From assembly GCA_029582155.1 (NCBI GenBank), contig CM055911.1:22068014-22132013 (forward strand): 64,000 nucleotides of DNA, written 5' to 3'. Below, one piece after another: positions 47,965 through 60,235 of the stretch; the stretch's first letter is position 1; the number at the start of each line of letters is the position of its first letter. The notes below the pieces were generated by a model. That model did no database searches. It was not told the origin of the DNA and saw nothing but the letters and a program-made list of their open reading frames with translations. Source of the DNA: Panopea generosa (lineage: Eukaryota > Mollusca > Bivalvia > Adapedonta > Hiatellidae). The translations under genes were made by a program, and so were the position numbers.

Positions 47965-48597
47965 TAACAACTAGCGTGACATAATGACAACGAGTCTGAC
48001 ATACTGACAATTAGCGTGACATAATGACAACCAGCGTGACATCTTGCGTAGCATAATGGCAACCTACGTGACATAATGACAACCAGCGTGACATCTTGCG
48101 TAGCATAATGGCAACCTACGTGACATAATGACAACCAGCGTGACATAATGATAACCAGCGTGACATAGTGACATCCATCATGCCATAATGACAGCAAGTG
48201 TGAAATAGTAAAAACTAGCGTGACAAAATGACAACGAACGTTACAAAGTAACAACCAGCGTGACGTAATGTCAATTATCGTGAAATAATGACAACCAGCA
48301 TGACAACTTGCGTAGTATAATTACAACCAGTGTGTCATAATGAAAACCAGCGTGACATAATGACAACCAGCGTAACATAGTGACAATCAGAGTGACAAAC
48401 TGACAACCAGTGTAATATAATGACAACTTGCGTGATATAATGACAATCTGCGTTACATAATGACAATCAAAGTGACAAACTGACAACCAGTGTAACATAA
48501 TGATAACCTGCATGACACCGGAGTAACATAATGAAGTCCAGCGTAATAAAATGACAATCAGCGTGACATAATGACAACCAGCATGACATGATGACAA
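47965..48597. repeat. 20-bp minisatellite
   Basis: The unit is CGTGACATAATGACAACCAG, about 30 copies with substitutions and shortened forms. A longer block containing CATCTTGCGTAGCATAATGG is present twice (about 48,030 and 48,090) and again in changed form near 48,305. Minus-strand frames of 108-115 codons across it come from the repeat. Confidence 0.93.
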
Positions 48598-51379
48598 TAG
48601 AAACTTCTAATAGGACAGCTGTTTGAAGGATATTTTCAGATTTGCTTTCAATACTCGAAACTGATCATTATAGAATATTGTTATCAGCTACACTCGTATA
48701 ATTCCTTTACTTTGACAATCGTGTTTTGCTTTTTGTTTGCTAGGTTTTTGTTCGTGTTGTTCATTTTGTGTTTGTATCATTGCGAGATCTAGTTAAATTT
48801 CAATTTTCGAATGACGTATTGGGAGTTGGAATGCGACATGCCATTACCATAAGTCTTCTCACATTTGCAAATACATCACCAATTTTAAAACAATGATCTG
48901 ACATGACTTGCATTTCCCGGATATTAATGATGATACGATTTATAACATTGGTCGTATTATACACTTAATTAATGTTCTCACGCTGCTATGACCACTGTAT
49001 AGTCAAGCAAGGAATCATTTGTATTGTCTGCATATATATCAGTGACTTGATTACAGAGACTGACAAGGCCATATTAAGCAGTTCAATACGGTTAACATTT
49101 GGGTAGCATCTTTAGTATTATCTTAATATCTCTCTGCACTTTTGTTTAAATTTAATCATTTTAGTATCAAAGAAAGGCTAATTAAAATGTTGACTATTCT
49201 TTTTTTAATTATGAACTATTTAATACTTTTCTTTTGAATTGAAACATATTTATATATTTTTGGTTGACAAACAAAAAATCTCGCACCAAAAACATTTTTA
49301 ACATCACATTATAGAAACGGAATATTTATGTAGAAAGATGAACAAGTAAGTTATCCAAGGTTGGTGTAAATTTAAATGTATAATTTTTTAAAAAAATATT
49401 TTTTCTTACTTTAAAAAATCGGCTGAAATGATCACAAAAAATAACCGTAAGCGTAAACCTATTTTTCATTTCTATGAAATTCAAAATAGAAAAGTTTGCC
49501 GTCCAAAGTTACAATCAACACTTTCTCAAGATATTAAAATCACAAAAAAACTATATTTTGTTTAGTTCAAAAGGAGTTGTGTTTCTAAAACGCCAAATAT
49601 ACCGTGCGAAATTTTGGCAAGCACCTGCAGTCACCTTTCTCTGTCTTAATGATTCTGTAAATTTGTACATAAATATATATTTTGATTTTGAGCATATACA
49701 GGTGCTTATTGCCACAGTTTTAAGAGCATAGGCTGGCGGGATTTCTTTTGCTTACATCGTCATGTTTTATGATGTGACAGGGAGGTAACGTTTGAGGATG
49801 CGTGAATCAGTTTAAGCTACCCATTGTGATACTGGCCTCCACCAAGTTTATGTGTTTTAGTATGCAATTACGACCAGTAGCATTCGCTACAGTATGGTAA
49901 AGTTAACAATAAAACTTTACTGTATGTTGAAAGGTAGTATGTTTGTAAAAACATAGATTTTCATCCTTTAATAATATATATTTAAAACGGATACAAAGCT
50001 TTTTAATAAATGAACAACAATCCGAAGTGTTTGATGTATATAATTCGTCAGAACATGACATACATGGAATTGACATCTTAATCGGAGTGATACACTTGAA
50101 ACAAAATCTCTATTCTAAATATATACAACACTTAAATGCTGTTTGACGACCTTCATATCGTCATTTAAACTATATCTATGGTAAGCAATTTATACAAAAC
50201 ATTATCAAATATCGAATTCAAAAATGAAACCATTTGACTCTATTGATACGCTACAAAATACGTTGCAGTTTTAATCGCAGATATAGTTTAGTCTAACCTG
50301 GGTGCGGAGACCAAGTTTTGCTATGTTGATTCATCATGCTAAAATAAATACGTATATGTTTATAGCTATACGGGGTCATGTAGTATTTACGAACAGGTTT
50401 AATATATGAAATAGATGAATGAAGAAAATCAGATATACTTCCTTTAAAAAAAAGAAAATTTAGATAGAAATACCTAATTCATATTGTTCTTTCAATGCTG
50501 TAAAATACATTACTGGTTTCTTGCGTTTTAAGTATTCATTCCTCCTTATTTTCGATCAGACCATTACCTTGTAACACCAATCGTCCAGAATATCAAGCAT
50601 TTGTTGCATTACATTTCTATCTGGCAGACATCGACACACTGCATTAATAAATGCAATTGGCAACATCGGTATAGCCTTAAACCAGGCGTAACCGCACAGT
50701 TATTGATTCGACGTTTCAAATACCAATAATGTCGAGTAACGCTGTAATAAATATACGTCTATAAAAGTTATCACGTGTATAAGTTTGGGTTAAATAAATT
50801 TCTCATAAATATTCGTGTTTTCACTTATCTATGTTCAGAGATGAAACTGATTTATTCTTTTAATATTTGTTTTTGTTATTTGGATCGTTTCACGAAGGAT
50901 TTAATAATGTTTACACTAAAACATACCAGAGACAACACTAACTTAAATCGATGCTAACAACGGTATTCTAATCTACGATAAATGTTACATTTTTTTCATG
51001 CATTCCGACTTGTAATGGAACAATGTTTAAAGGGATTTTTTTTTATAAATTTTGTTTTTACAACTATTCATTGCTAACCAGCCAAAGTTCGTGCGTAAAT
51101 ATGAGCAGAGAATGAGCTGATTAAAATGAGTTGGTAACCTCATGGTCCAGTGTTTGTATACTAGTATTTAAATCTATAACATTGCAACCATTTCCCTCAT
51201 TTGTTTAAAACAATGAATATAATATGTTCACATCGAAGGTTTGGTGCGAAATATTTTAACTTAATATTTCTTAATTGTTCATAAAAGACAAATAGCCTGT
51301 TCATTCTTTGATTCTTTGTTCATCAATATTGTCTTAATATAAAATGTCATCGTATTATCTTGCATTGCGTGCAGCAGCT
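48598..51379. other. AT-rich stretch without recognisable gene
   Basis: About 2.8 kb. The longest frame, 85 codons at 49,474-49,731, has no motif. No tandem array, terminal repeat or RNA gene was seen. Confidence 0.45.
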
Positions 51380-51959
51380 GACAAAGCGATAACATGGTGA
51401 CTCTAACCGAACACCGTATAATGTACTGGCAATATTCTCGTTATTGAATGCCTGTGGCAATGACTATGGACATACACTTCATTAAATATATCGTTAAAAT
51501 AATCTGAGATTTTCACACCGGCTGTGGAACACAATGAAAAAAAAACAAATGATTGCTTGAAAGAGATCTTAAGTAATTCATGCTTAAAATTTTGAATTTA
51601 CGATTTCTGTTCACTTTTATAGTAAGATACACAATAAAACATGACGATGTTAACATAAAGACTCCTACCAGATTATCCCTTTATACACATTTTAGCTCAA
51701 TATCCATTATTATGCTCAAATATAAATATAAGTGATGCAATATGCAGACGAACCGTTGACTTTGCAGAGGTCAAGATTGCATGAGTATAATACAAGGTAC
51801 GACAAGACACACACTATAAATAACATCATCAAACAGGACCGGTAAATACAAATCACGCTACATATGTGATTTTGAAATAGAAATGTATTACAAAATGTCA
51901 GGAGACTTGTGGCGGTTAAAATGCCGGTAGTAAGAAATGCTTCATTCCAAATTCCAAAT

Positions 51960-52250
51960 ACATTGAGTGATTGAATATTTAGCGTCATTTGTATGCCATT
52001 AAGGGCTAACAGACGATCAGTTAACCTAACCACTGATTCTTGTGATACTTGAAGGCTAGCCAATACTCGAGCACACACCCTCACCGGAAATAACTGATAA
52101 CTTTCCAAATTGATTCAGAGGTGAGAGACGAATGCTAATGAGACACAATGTGGTATATCAATCGTCACGCGGGCTTTTGCCCGGCAGAGATTTGAGCTAA
52201 CGACCCCTGGATTGATAGTCAGACGCGTTACCAACTGAGCTTATTGGGCC
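51960..52250 (-). mobile_element. tRNA-derived SINE (minus strand)
   Basis: On the minus strand GGGCCCAATAAGCTCAGTTG followed by GTAACGCGTCTGACTATCAA is a tRNA-like head with an A box, and GGGGTCGTTAGCTCAAATCT stands at the B-box position. A body of about 200 bp follows (TGTGTCTCATTAGCATTCGT, CTCTCACCTCTGAATCA, AGTGGTTAGGTTAACTGATC), resembling molluscan SINE bodies I remember. The copy-2 locus at about 63,118 lacks it. The tRNA-like head abuts and slightly overlaps the inverted repeat of the next element. Confidence 0.6.
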
Positions 52251-53385
52251 CAGTGTAATATTAAATTGTGACCCCGTTGAAAGATGACCCCATTTTGGCA
52301 TTTTTGGGTGTAATAAAATGATAATAGGTGGATATAGTGTATTAAATGTCGATTGAAAAACTGACCAGGGCTTATGTTTAATTGTTGCAACACGGGAATT
52401 CAATCATGTTGTTTAAACATCACACATAACTAATACAGAAAGCAAGACTTTCTATATATATTTGTTTCTTACATTGTTTCAACTCTCACTTGAAACTTTG
52501 ATAAATTATATTAACATGTATGCACGTTTCTAAAATATAGTTCAACCACGTTTCCCATTTTAGTATAACAGTTCATATTTAAAAAAAAACACACTGCATT
52601 TTAACCCTCATTTCTACAACAACCAAACCATACTTTAAATTTGTCTTAATGTACCAACTTTCCAAAGTATTCTTTCTAAACTAAAACCCGTTTTTTCATT
52701 TTGCCCTCCAAAGTAAAACTCTCTAAACTAAAACTTGACCTCACATCTCGCCTGCCTGAAGTAAACTGATCTTAACTAAAACTTGATTTAACATCTCGCC
52801 TGCAAAAAGTCCAACTGATCTAAACTAAAACCCGACCTTTCATCTCGCCTGCCCAAAGTAAACTGACTTTCTTCCCGCTCCTTCAGAGCTAAACCCCTTA
52901 TATTCTTGTCATAACAATCATTATTTATCAGGTATACGTCCTGTATATTTATCAACTCTAGTCGCTAAAATGCCCATGAAACATGTTAACTTTCCCTATT
53001 TTTAGCGAGCTGACAGTGTAATATATCAAAAGTTCAAACTAACTAGGACTTCCACAGCCTAATGACTAATGCATTTACCTATAGAATATCTCTCACACAA
53101 GTTTTATATTGGGTTTATTTTTTACATTATCAAACTAAATAAAAATACAATAATTATTAATTGAAGTGACTGACTATAATACAATTTGATGTTTCGCTAA
53201 TATTTAACAAACCGTTTAAAAAGGACCCCTTATCTGATCAAAATTTAACACTGATCAGTTTTCAACGACTGTTTTGATCAGAATTTAATGTTGAAATGTG
53301 ACCCGGGTCAATTTTCATTATTGAAAAATGACGCTTGGAGACATTATTCAACGAGGTCAAAATTTAATGTTACACAGGCACCCAA
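52244..53385. mobile_element. 1.1-kb TIR element, non-autonomous, TA-flanked
   Basis: The left end TTGGGCCCAGTGTAATATTA continues AATTGTGACCCCGTTGAA. The complement of the right end reads TTGGGTGCCTGTGTAACATT and continues AAATTTTGACCTCGTTGAA. These are imperfect inverted repeats of about 45 bp. TA lies outside each end (52,242-52,243 and 53,386-53,387). No transposase frame is present. It contains a short tandem repeat (about 52,680-52,875). The superfamily is uncertain: TA suggests Tc1/mariner-like, but the TIR form is not one I can name. Confidence 0.55.
52680..52875. repeat. ~55-bp tandem repeat inside the TIR element
   Basis: Three to four diverged units with the order CTAAACTAAAAC(C/T)(C/T)GA, TCATCTCGCCTGCC, AAGTAAACTGA. 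The first unit is only partly recognisable. Confidence 0.65.
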
Positions 53386-53566
53386 TACATACTTTAACAA
53401 AAAATAAGTTCTCACAATGAAACACACTAAAACGTTAACATCAACGTAATGAAATTGTAACGGAAAGCAGCAGTTTACGATTATGAAGTCAAAGATTTAA
53501 ACCAGTAAAGCATTTTGCGATGCTATTCAATTATTGGTTATTGAAAGCAAACATAAATAACATAAA

Positions 53567-55080
53567 CTACAATCCAAAAATAAAACAATTTTAAAACTGT
53601 CTTGATAACTGGAATAAACATAAATTGTCGATTTTAGGTAAAATCACAGTAATAAAAACATTTACATTACCAAAACTGATTTCCCCATGAACATTGCTTG
53701 AATCACCTAACATAAACACTATAAACTTAATCAAAAATAAAATGTTCGAATTTCTGTGGGTGGAGAAACTAGACAAAATTAAGCGTCAAACTATTATACA
53801 AAATATTGAAAACGGTGGTATGAAGATGATAGATATAGAACTTTTTATAAATTCAATTAAAGCAATTTGGGTTAAACAATTGACACATGTAAACAATAAA
53901 GACATATGTAAGAATATTAACATTTTATTAATTGAAAAATATGGTGGAAACTCTATCTTTGAGAATAACTTTAATTGCAAAGATGGTATTCTATCTTTAG
54001 CGAAATGTCATTTTTATGTATCATAATAGAATAATGGCCAAAAATTAATTTTAACACTAATATTGAAGATGCTAATATAGTAAAACAATATATATATGGA
54101 ACAATATATGGATTTGTTATTTTACAAATCATGGTTACAGCTAGGAATTAAAATAATAAATCATATTGATGATTCTAGATACAAGACGTTTTATACTTAT
54201 GAACGATTAAAACAATTATACAATATTAATTATTCAGAATATATTAATTATTTTACTATTACCCAAAGTATACAAAAAAAGGATGGAAACATATTATTAA
54301 AACAGCGAATATAATAGAAACTGAAAAAGCACCTTTATAACATCAAGTGAGGAAATGTAATTTTCCAAATAGAATGTTATTTAATATGCAAACTCAGTTA
54401 ATTAATAACGATAATGAAATAAAACCTCATCTAAAAAGGGAAGAAATATTATACAACTTTTACTGGAAAACCATTCACTGCCTACCTTTCTAAAGATCCA
54501 TAATCACAAAACAAAGATCATTTCAATACAATTACAGTATTATTTCAAACAATTAACCCTTCACCATCTGTTATCAAAATATATCGTTCGTGATATATAA
54601 CTCTTCATCATTTCATTTACTTAACTGTATAATGTTAATTGCTAAATATTTCATATTTAAGAATAAATACACGAAGATAGTTTTCAGTATTGAAGCATTC
54701 ATACTATATCTACAAAAAAAACAAGCAAATGGAAAAACTTATTGCAATAAGCAAAAACAAACTTAGATAACATGAAAATAAATGTGGAAACATATAAACT
54801 ATAAAAACGAAAACTATACTGCATACAGTTTCTGATCTTTTCAACTGTAAATTTCTACTCTTCTTGTCTTTGCTCTATCTATACTCTCTTCAATCCATTT
54901 TTAATATTTTCTTTTTAAATTCACCCTTAAACTGTTTCTTGTTAGACACTGTATGCACGTTATGTTAACTAAAGTTATCATGTTCAATTACATAGATTTT
55001 ATTGATCATGAACAGTTTTTGTATTATGTTTTATATGGAATAAAAGATATTCATCACACAAAAAAAAAAATAAAAATAAA
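53567..55080 (+). mobile_element. 5'-truncated L1/Tx1-like LINE with 12-bp target duplication
   Basis: The first 750 bp encode the C-terminal end of a LINE ORF2. They read WNKHKLSILGKITVIKTF, then LPKLISP, an in-frame TGA (53,688-53,690), then FEFLWVEKLDKIKRQTII and NGGMKMIDIELFINSIKAIW, the thumb region typical of L1/Tx1-like elements. A second frame at 54,096-54,314 continues the C-terminal tail (SWLQLGIKIINHI). A 3' region of about 700 bp ends in an A-rich tail. AAATAACATAAA is present directly before (53,555-53,566) and after (55,081-55,092). The orthologous point in copy 2 of block B (about 63,260) is empty, so insertion followed that duplication. The endonuclease and most of the RT are missing through 5' truncation. 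Confidence 0.85.
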
Positions 55081-55600
55081 AAATAACATAAATTATATAT
55101 TTTATTTTAAACCGTCGTTTTAGGAACTGGTATAACCTCTATGGCATGGTGGATGTCACTTTTTGTAAAATGAATGATAATATTAAAAAAGATAAACGGT
55201 TTATTGTAAATGATAAAACATCAGTTCCTTCCAGCAACCTATTTAATGATATTAGAAGCATACTTTGTAATATTTTGATATTACACCTATCATATCAGAC
55301 ATAGTCAATTACTAAATCATATAATCCTGATATTTGTCTAATATGCAGATAAGAGGATACCACATTTTGCCATTGGCTCCTATTAAAAGTGAACGAATAC
55401 ATTAGTTCGTGTTCCAAAGTCATTAATTTCATGGAAAAAATCACGAAATTCAAACTGTTTCAATTGATCGGGATGGTATAATAATATTTCCGGTAGTTAC
55501 TCCCGTGCATTGTCATCGATCAAACTATTCACAGAGCTGTTTATTGTTATATTAGCCGTAACCCTACGTCAGATAAAATATATCTACAGTGAAGTGTATG

Positions 55601-57719
55601 AAAACTACTAAATTTTTTGATGATATACATACGATTCTGATTTCAAAATGTCGCGATTTAGTATAAACATATCAAAAACCGTTAATTGTACATTGACACA
55701 AACAGAAAATGTACATACATTTGATGTGTTGAAATCAATATCAAAGAAACTCTAGATAGTTTACAAAATGTAAATTCATATTCCAAACCTCAACGGTTTA
55801 AAACAACGTAAAAAAAACAAATGTAAATTAAAATATAATGATAAAATGCTTTTCCTGTACCATGCTTTCTTTTCGCACGGTTTGTTTTTTGTCTGATTTT
55901 TAATCCATGGTGGATATGTTATAGCAATATAAAAGGCGTGTATTTATTTGGTATTCAATCGGATTCTATATGAAACCAAGTTGAGTTCATGAGTAAATAC
56001 TACCTTTGACAAAGTGTTCAAACCACGTGACTTTCAACAAAGAAGCTGGACCGTAGGCAATCATCCAAGTTAATGATAATGAAAGAAGTAATCATCTGTA
56101 CGGTTTTATTACATATTTTTCCTCCGGATTTCTCATTTCCCAGTTTTAATACTCTCCGGGGTGACGTTTTGAAATAAAGGATTGCTTAATGTTGTTTGAA
56201 TATGTGCTAAATTTATGTGTTAGCCTTGGGAACAGTTACCTATAGTATTAGCGTAATGTAAAAGACACACACAAAAATATGAAAACAACATGCGCTTAAC
56301 TCCACGCCTCATATCAATCATTATATAAACGAAGTATAATAAAATAAAAATGTTTCTTTCACAGTAACGATAAGATGATGGACTACTTTTATAAAACTAG
56401 CAATAGTTATTCGTTCATAAAAAGCAATTACATAATTATTCAGTTGTAGTTAGCCATTTATTACGAAGTATCTGTATTTTTAAACTCATTCGGAAGATAT
56501 TTTCCTGAACATTTTCAAAAACAAAAATATTTAACCGTTTGATTACAAACATATTTATACTAATTCAATGTTTACTTATGACATATACATGACGTTTACA
56601 TCGTTTTATATTCAAATCTTCCACAAAATGGTTAGCAGTAAATTAGGAGATTTCGTAGCATATAAAATGTTAAGCTCAGGGAATGGTTCCAGCGACACGA
56701 TGTTGCAGTATACATCAATGTGCCGACAGGTATACTGAGAACAAAACTAAATAGTTATACATCGTCGTAATATGATAAGAATATTGTTGGTATAGAAACA
56801 GACGTCAGTATTGTATAATATTCCGTACTTCTCATAAAATTATCAAGGTATTGCAAAAACACAATTAATCCGATTTGTATTCAAGAATTTAATATAGAAG
56901 TACTATCTCTTTGAAATAAAGCTATTGCACTTCAGGCGTTACAAAACTTTTAATTCCCATCTGCAAAACAATTTGCATATTGGTGTGGTTAATACTTAAG
57001 AAACCTGCATTCAGCAAGCACAAATACATTTTATCTGCATAATAATATGCTTAGCAATTGTCTTATCCAGAAATACACTGGATGAAGTTGGTATAAATTG
57101 TCTAAAAACATATATGTAAACAATATATATATATATCAAATAGTATTAAACATATTGTTCGAAAAGATATAACGACAACTGATATTTATTTCCGTCTCAT
57201 CATAATATACAAACATGCAATAAAATCAAGGTACATACGCAATATTTGAATTACAAGAGACACCATATTTAAAAAAAACATGAACAAAAACACAACACAT
57301 TCTTACATGTACAGTTATGGTCCTTCAGTGGACTAATGTATTTGTATTTGTTAAAACATATCACATACATAAATATGACCAGTTATTGTTAATCGTACAA
57401 TAGTGCATCTCAACGTGATACAAAAGGGACTAAAATTGTATTAAAAGGAATAGAAATAAACTGTGATATTTGTTAACTAGCACCTGGGGGCAATTCCACC
57501 CACTTAATAAACGCAAATAAGAAATTGAGTTTAAAAAAAAAATTATCACACCTGCTTAGATCTGTTATGATCTGATTAACAATAACTGTTAACAAAAAAA
57601 ACACATTATGGTGTATAAAAACAATAAACATCTACTACGACTTTGAACAAGAAATGATGTTTGATATAAACTAAAATGCTATCTTGATTGATAACTTCCG
57701 TTGCATGTATAGACATTTT
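55601..57719. other. AT-rich stretch without recognisable gene
   Basis: About 2.1 kb. The parts near 56,100-56,200 and 56,680-56,960 resemble about 12,000-12,110 and 15,150-15,420 in a few phrases, suggesting an old duplication. A short TA run lies at about 57,123-57,135. No gene is recognised. Confidence 0.4.
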
Positions 57720-58640
57720 CTCTGCCGACATTTGTACATTTAGGCTGATCGCCTTTGTGGAATGAAATAGCAGGCTTTCACATGAAATAGCTCAAATTTT
57801 AAATCTTCGTAAAAAGTATATTGCACCATAGCATGTTTTTCATTTTCAAACTCGTTTTGCAGAGTGGACATAATCTTTGTGAAATTTCAAGTCACTCATA
57901 TCTACCCGTTTCCAGACGTAATTGAGAGACACCATATCGGAACTTTGCAAATGTAGTCCTATGTTTCTGTGGCAAATATTCGTACAATATTCTTCAGTTT
58001 AAAAATCGTGTCTAAAATTCTTATATTTTGTAATTTATTTCCACCCCTTCCAGATATACATACCATAGTCTGCGTTGATACCGTGTTTCCAATTATCTTT
58101 TAAAGCATTTAAACAAGCACGTTCGACATTGTTTATGATATATGGCTTAGCAACTGGCATATTAACATTATCAAATTCATGAAGTTGGAATGTCTTTAAA
58201 AAATGTCTATAACTCTGGAGTTCCAATTTCCGCATCTTTCGTTAAACAATAAAGAAATACACTTTCATTGACGCAATTATTTTGCATGTTTGAAAATCTA
58301 CACCAAATATTTGAAACATATTCCATCTGTTTAACAATACATGACATCCAACTCATGTCACCAGACACAGCTGCATATGGGGTATACTTGCCAATTCCTA
58401 AATAAAAACGCATTGCTCTATTCTGTACTGCCTTGATACAAGAAAACAATTATCGCGGCACCATAGGCAATAACGGACCATAGCATAGAGTCATATAACT
58501 GTTTAAACATATTATAAGGCTTTTATATTTTGCAATAAACAAACCAAGAGCTCTGCTGGCAGCTTGTGACACATACTTGCATTAATTATAGAAAATTGTG
58601 ATTTTCCCTATATGGCCATTGCAAAACAAAATTTTGTACT
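57720..58640 (-). mobile_element. LINE ORF2 C-terminal fragment (minus strand)
   Basis: Reading on the minus strand from about 58,600 leftward: SQAASRALGLFIAKYKSL, then a break in the frame, then FSCIKAVQNRAMRFYLGIGK and YTPYAAVSGDMSWMS, then a 66-codon frame from about 58,235 containing KPYIINNVERACLNALKDNW, and near 57,920 the phrase FAKFRYGVSQLRLETGRYE with LCPLCKTSL, a Cys-x2-Cys motif. Together these are the C-terminal region after the RT in a group of LINEs common in aquatic invertebrates. Several in-frame stops and shifts mark it as old. The 5' part, endonuclease and RT core are absent. I could not fix the clade or find a target duplication. Confidence 0.75.
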
Positions 58641-59304
58641 TATTATGGAATTCGATAATTCATGATGTAGGCTTTACAATTTATTTATGTCTGACATTTA
58701 CGGTTAAAGTCAGTGACCAATTTTCCTACAAGTGTTTATTATGTATCTTTATATTTAAGTCGTTTTGATCACATTCACTCTTAGTGTGATGTTTTGTTTA
58801 AATGACACATTTTCTGTTTTGCATTTGTTAACCGTATAAGGACAAAAGTACGTTAGACTCAAGTTGTTTGAAATTGATTCAGATTTAAATTTATAATAAA
58901 ACGAACGTTCCTTGTTGTTTCGTAAGACAGGGTTGTCTTGGTTTATTATGCCTAATTCATCAAGGTGATTTTAAGTTCTGAAATTATGCAACTTGCATCT
59001 GGAATGAATTAATCGTAGACATTTTATGATTTTTTTAGAAGATTTTATTTGAAATAATTGAAGTTTGTCTGTCATTTTGAGATGTAATTTTGAATATACT
59101 TAAGTTAAATGGATATAAACAGCTTTGTTGCAATGAATTTTAGATTAACTAATTTTCACGCAAAAAACACAATATTTACATTTTGATACAATGGCACTGT
59201 TGATATAATTTTGCCCTTTGAACTTTATGTAAAATTTTTTTTTTTTTTTGTGAAAATATAATCAACATCAATATAAGGAAACTACGAATCAAATATATTG
59301 GTGG
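58641..59304. other. AT-rich spacer
   Basis: About 660 bp, poly-T at 59,235-59,250. Nothing is recognised. Confidence 0.5.
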
Positions 59305-59385
59305 ATCACTTAGGCGCTGTCATTCAACGACTTTGCGTCTTACGGCGGAGGTCCTTGGTTCGAGCCCAGTTCGGTCCAAAAACCA
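59305..59385 (+). ncRNA. tRNA-like sequence, probably SINE- or pseudogene-derived
   Basis: GGATC at the start can pair with GGTCC at the end of a stretch of about 74 bases, and CTTGGTTCGAGCCCAG has a B-box core (GGTTCGAGCC) and a partial T arm. The A box (CACTTAGGCGCTGTC) is poor and the anticodon arm does not fold into a standard cloverleaf. I therefore read it as the head of an old SINE or a tRNA pseudogene, not as a working tRNA. The following AT-rich 60 bp and the TA run may be its body and tail. Confidence 0.35.
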
Positions 59386-59449
59386 TTTTGTGAATGCGTT
59401 AAATGAAATATATATATTTGATATGGACTTCAGTGTTGACAATCATGTG

Positions 59450-59541
<92 letters not shown>

Positions 59542-59543
59542 AT
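59450..59543. repeat. (TA)n microsatellite
   Basis: About 94 bp of almost perfect TA dinucleotides with two interruptions by TTTA and TATTA. Frames of Tyr-Ile repeats across it are meaningless. Confidence 0.98.
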
Positions 59544-59545
59544 TA

Positions 59546-60091
59546 TGTCCAGTGTACATACATTCGTATGTACAATATATCATAACAGCACGATTATAAA
59601 TCATCAAGAAGGGAATTTTGCACAACCAATAACTCCGACAAGTTGAGACACTTCATAAGCATAAAAAACATTTATAGACATCATATAATATTACTGTTCT
59701 AATAAATAAATCTGCACAATTCACACATGTTATTGATCACAGTATACGTCTTTTCAGTCACGATAATGTATGTTAATAAGCATTAGTGTTTCAACATAGA
59801 TGAATATTGAAGTATCATGTGGCAAGACAAGCTTCCCGCTTAATAAAGTTTTTTCTGACACCTGACCGATTACCCACATAACCGCGACAAGCAGTCAGCT
59901 TTTCTATTTGTTTTTAATCTTAAATGCGATATGGACGGATGAATCCTCATGTGTTTATTAACAAAATAGTTGTATATACAAGTTCAATATAATTTAGTCA
60001 ATATTTAATTTTCGGCCATCTGGCCTTTATCAAAAATTGAAAATTTAACATTACAGCTAGGTAACGTCCATTTTATTATCAATTGTTTTTC
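59546..60091. other. AT-rich spacer
   Basis: About 545 bp. It contains the phrase CGGCCATCTGGCCTTTATC near 60,014 but no recognised element or gene. Confidence 0.5.
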
Positions 60092-60235
60092 TATAATAAT
60101 GACGTGACGTCATATCCTGTATGGACAACGTCAAAAGACGTAACGTCATTTCACGCACGGAAATAAAGCCGCGAGAAATGATGTTACGTCTTTTGACGTT
60201 GTCTATCCAGGATATGACGTAACGCCATCATTATA
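60092..60235. mobile_element. 144-bp hairpin MITE
   Basis: Two arms of about 61 bp (60,092-60,152 and 60,175-60,235) are complementary with only a handful of mismatches, separated by a 22-base loop (ACGCACGGAAATAAAGCCGC plus GA). The outer ends read TATAATAATGACG and CATCATTATA, so a TA or TATA target may be included in the ends. Each arm contains GACGT words, including TGACGTCA in the left arm. No coding capacity exists. It is a foldback-type MITE of unknown superfamily. Confidence 0.8.

Larger units (their letters stand above)
51380..55600 (+). repeat. Duplicated block B, copy 1, interrupted by three insertions
   Basis: Segments at about 51,380-51,965, 53,390-53,566 and 55,081-55,600 align in order with about 61,900-63,760. 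Landmarks include GAACACCGTATAAT, ATCCCTTTATACAC, GATGCAATATGCAGA, AGTCAAAGATTT, AACCGTCGTTT, ATGT.TGTCACTTTTT and GATAAACGGTT. Between the segments sit a SINE, a TIR element and a LINE that copy 2 lacks. Minus-strand frames in both copies (130 and 89 codons) share a stretch like FIYR(S/T)CL.M, but this can be explained by DNA homology and I see no protein family. Confidence 0.7.

Noticed and set aside
51716-52108. 130-codon minus-strand frame similar to one at 62,900-63,169
   Set aside because: The similarity is explained by the duplicated DNA; half of the frame is SINE sequence and the rest has no domain.
53694-54026. Independent host gene of 110 codons
   Set aside because: Its sequence is the typical thumb region of an L1/Tx1-like LINE, and it sits within a segment bounded by a 12-bp target duplication and an A-rich tail.
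59305-59385. Functional tRNA gene
   Set aside because: B box and acceptor pairing are present, but the A box is poor and no proper anticodon arm forms; SINE or pseudogene origin is likelier.
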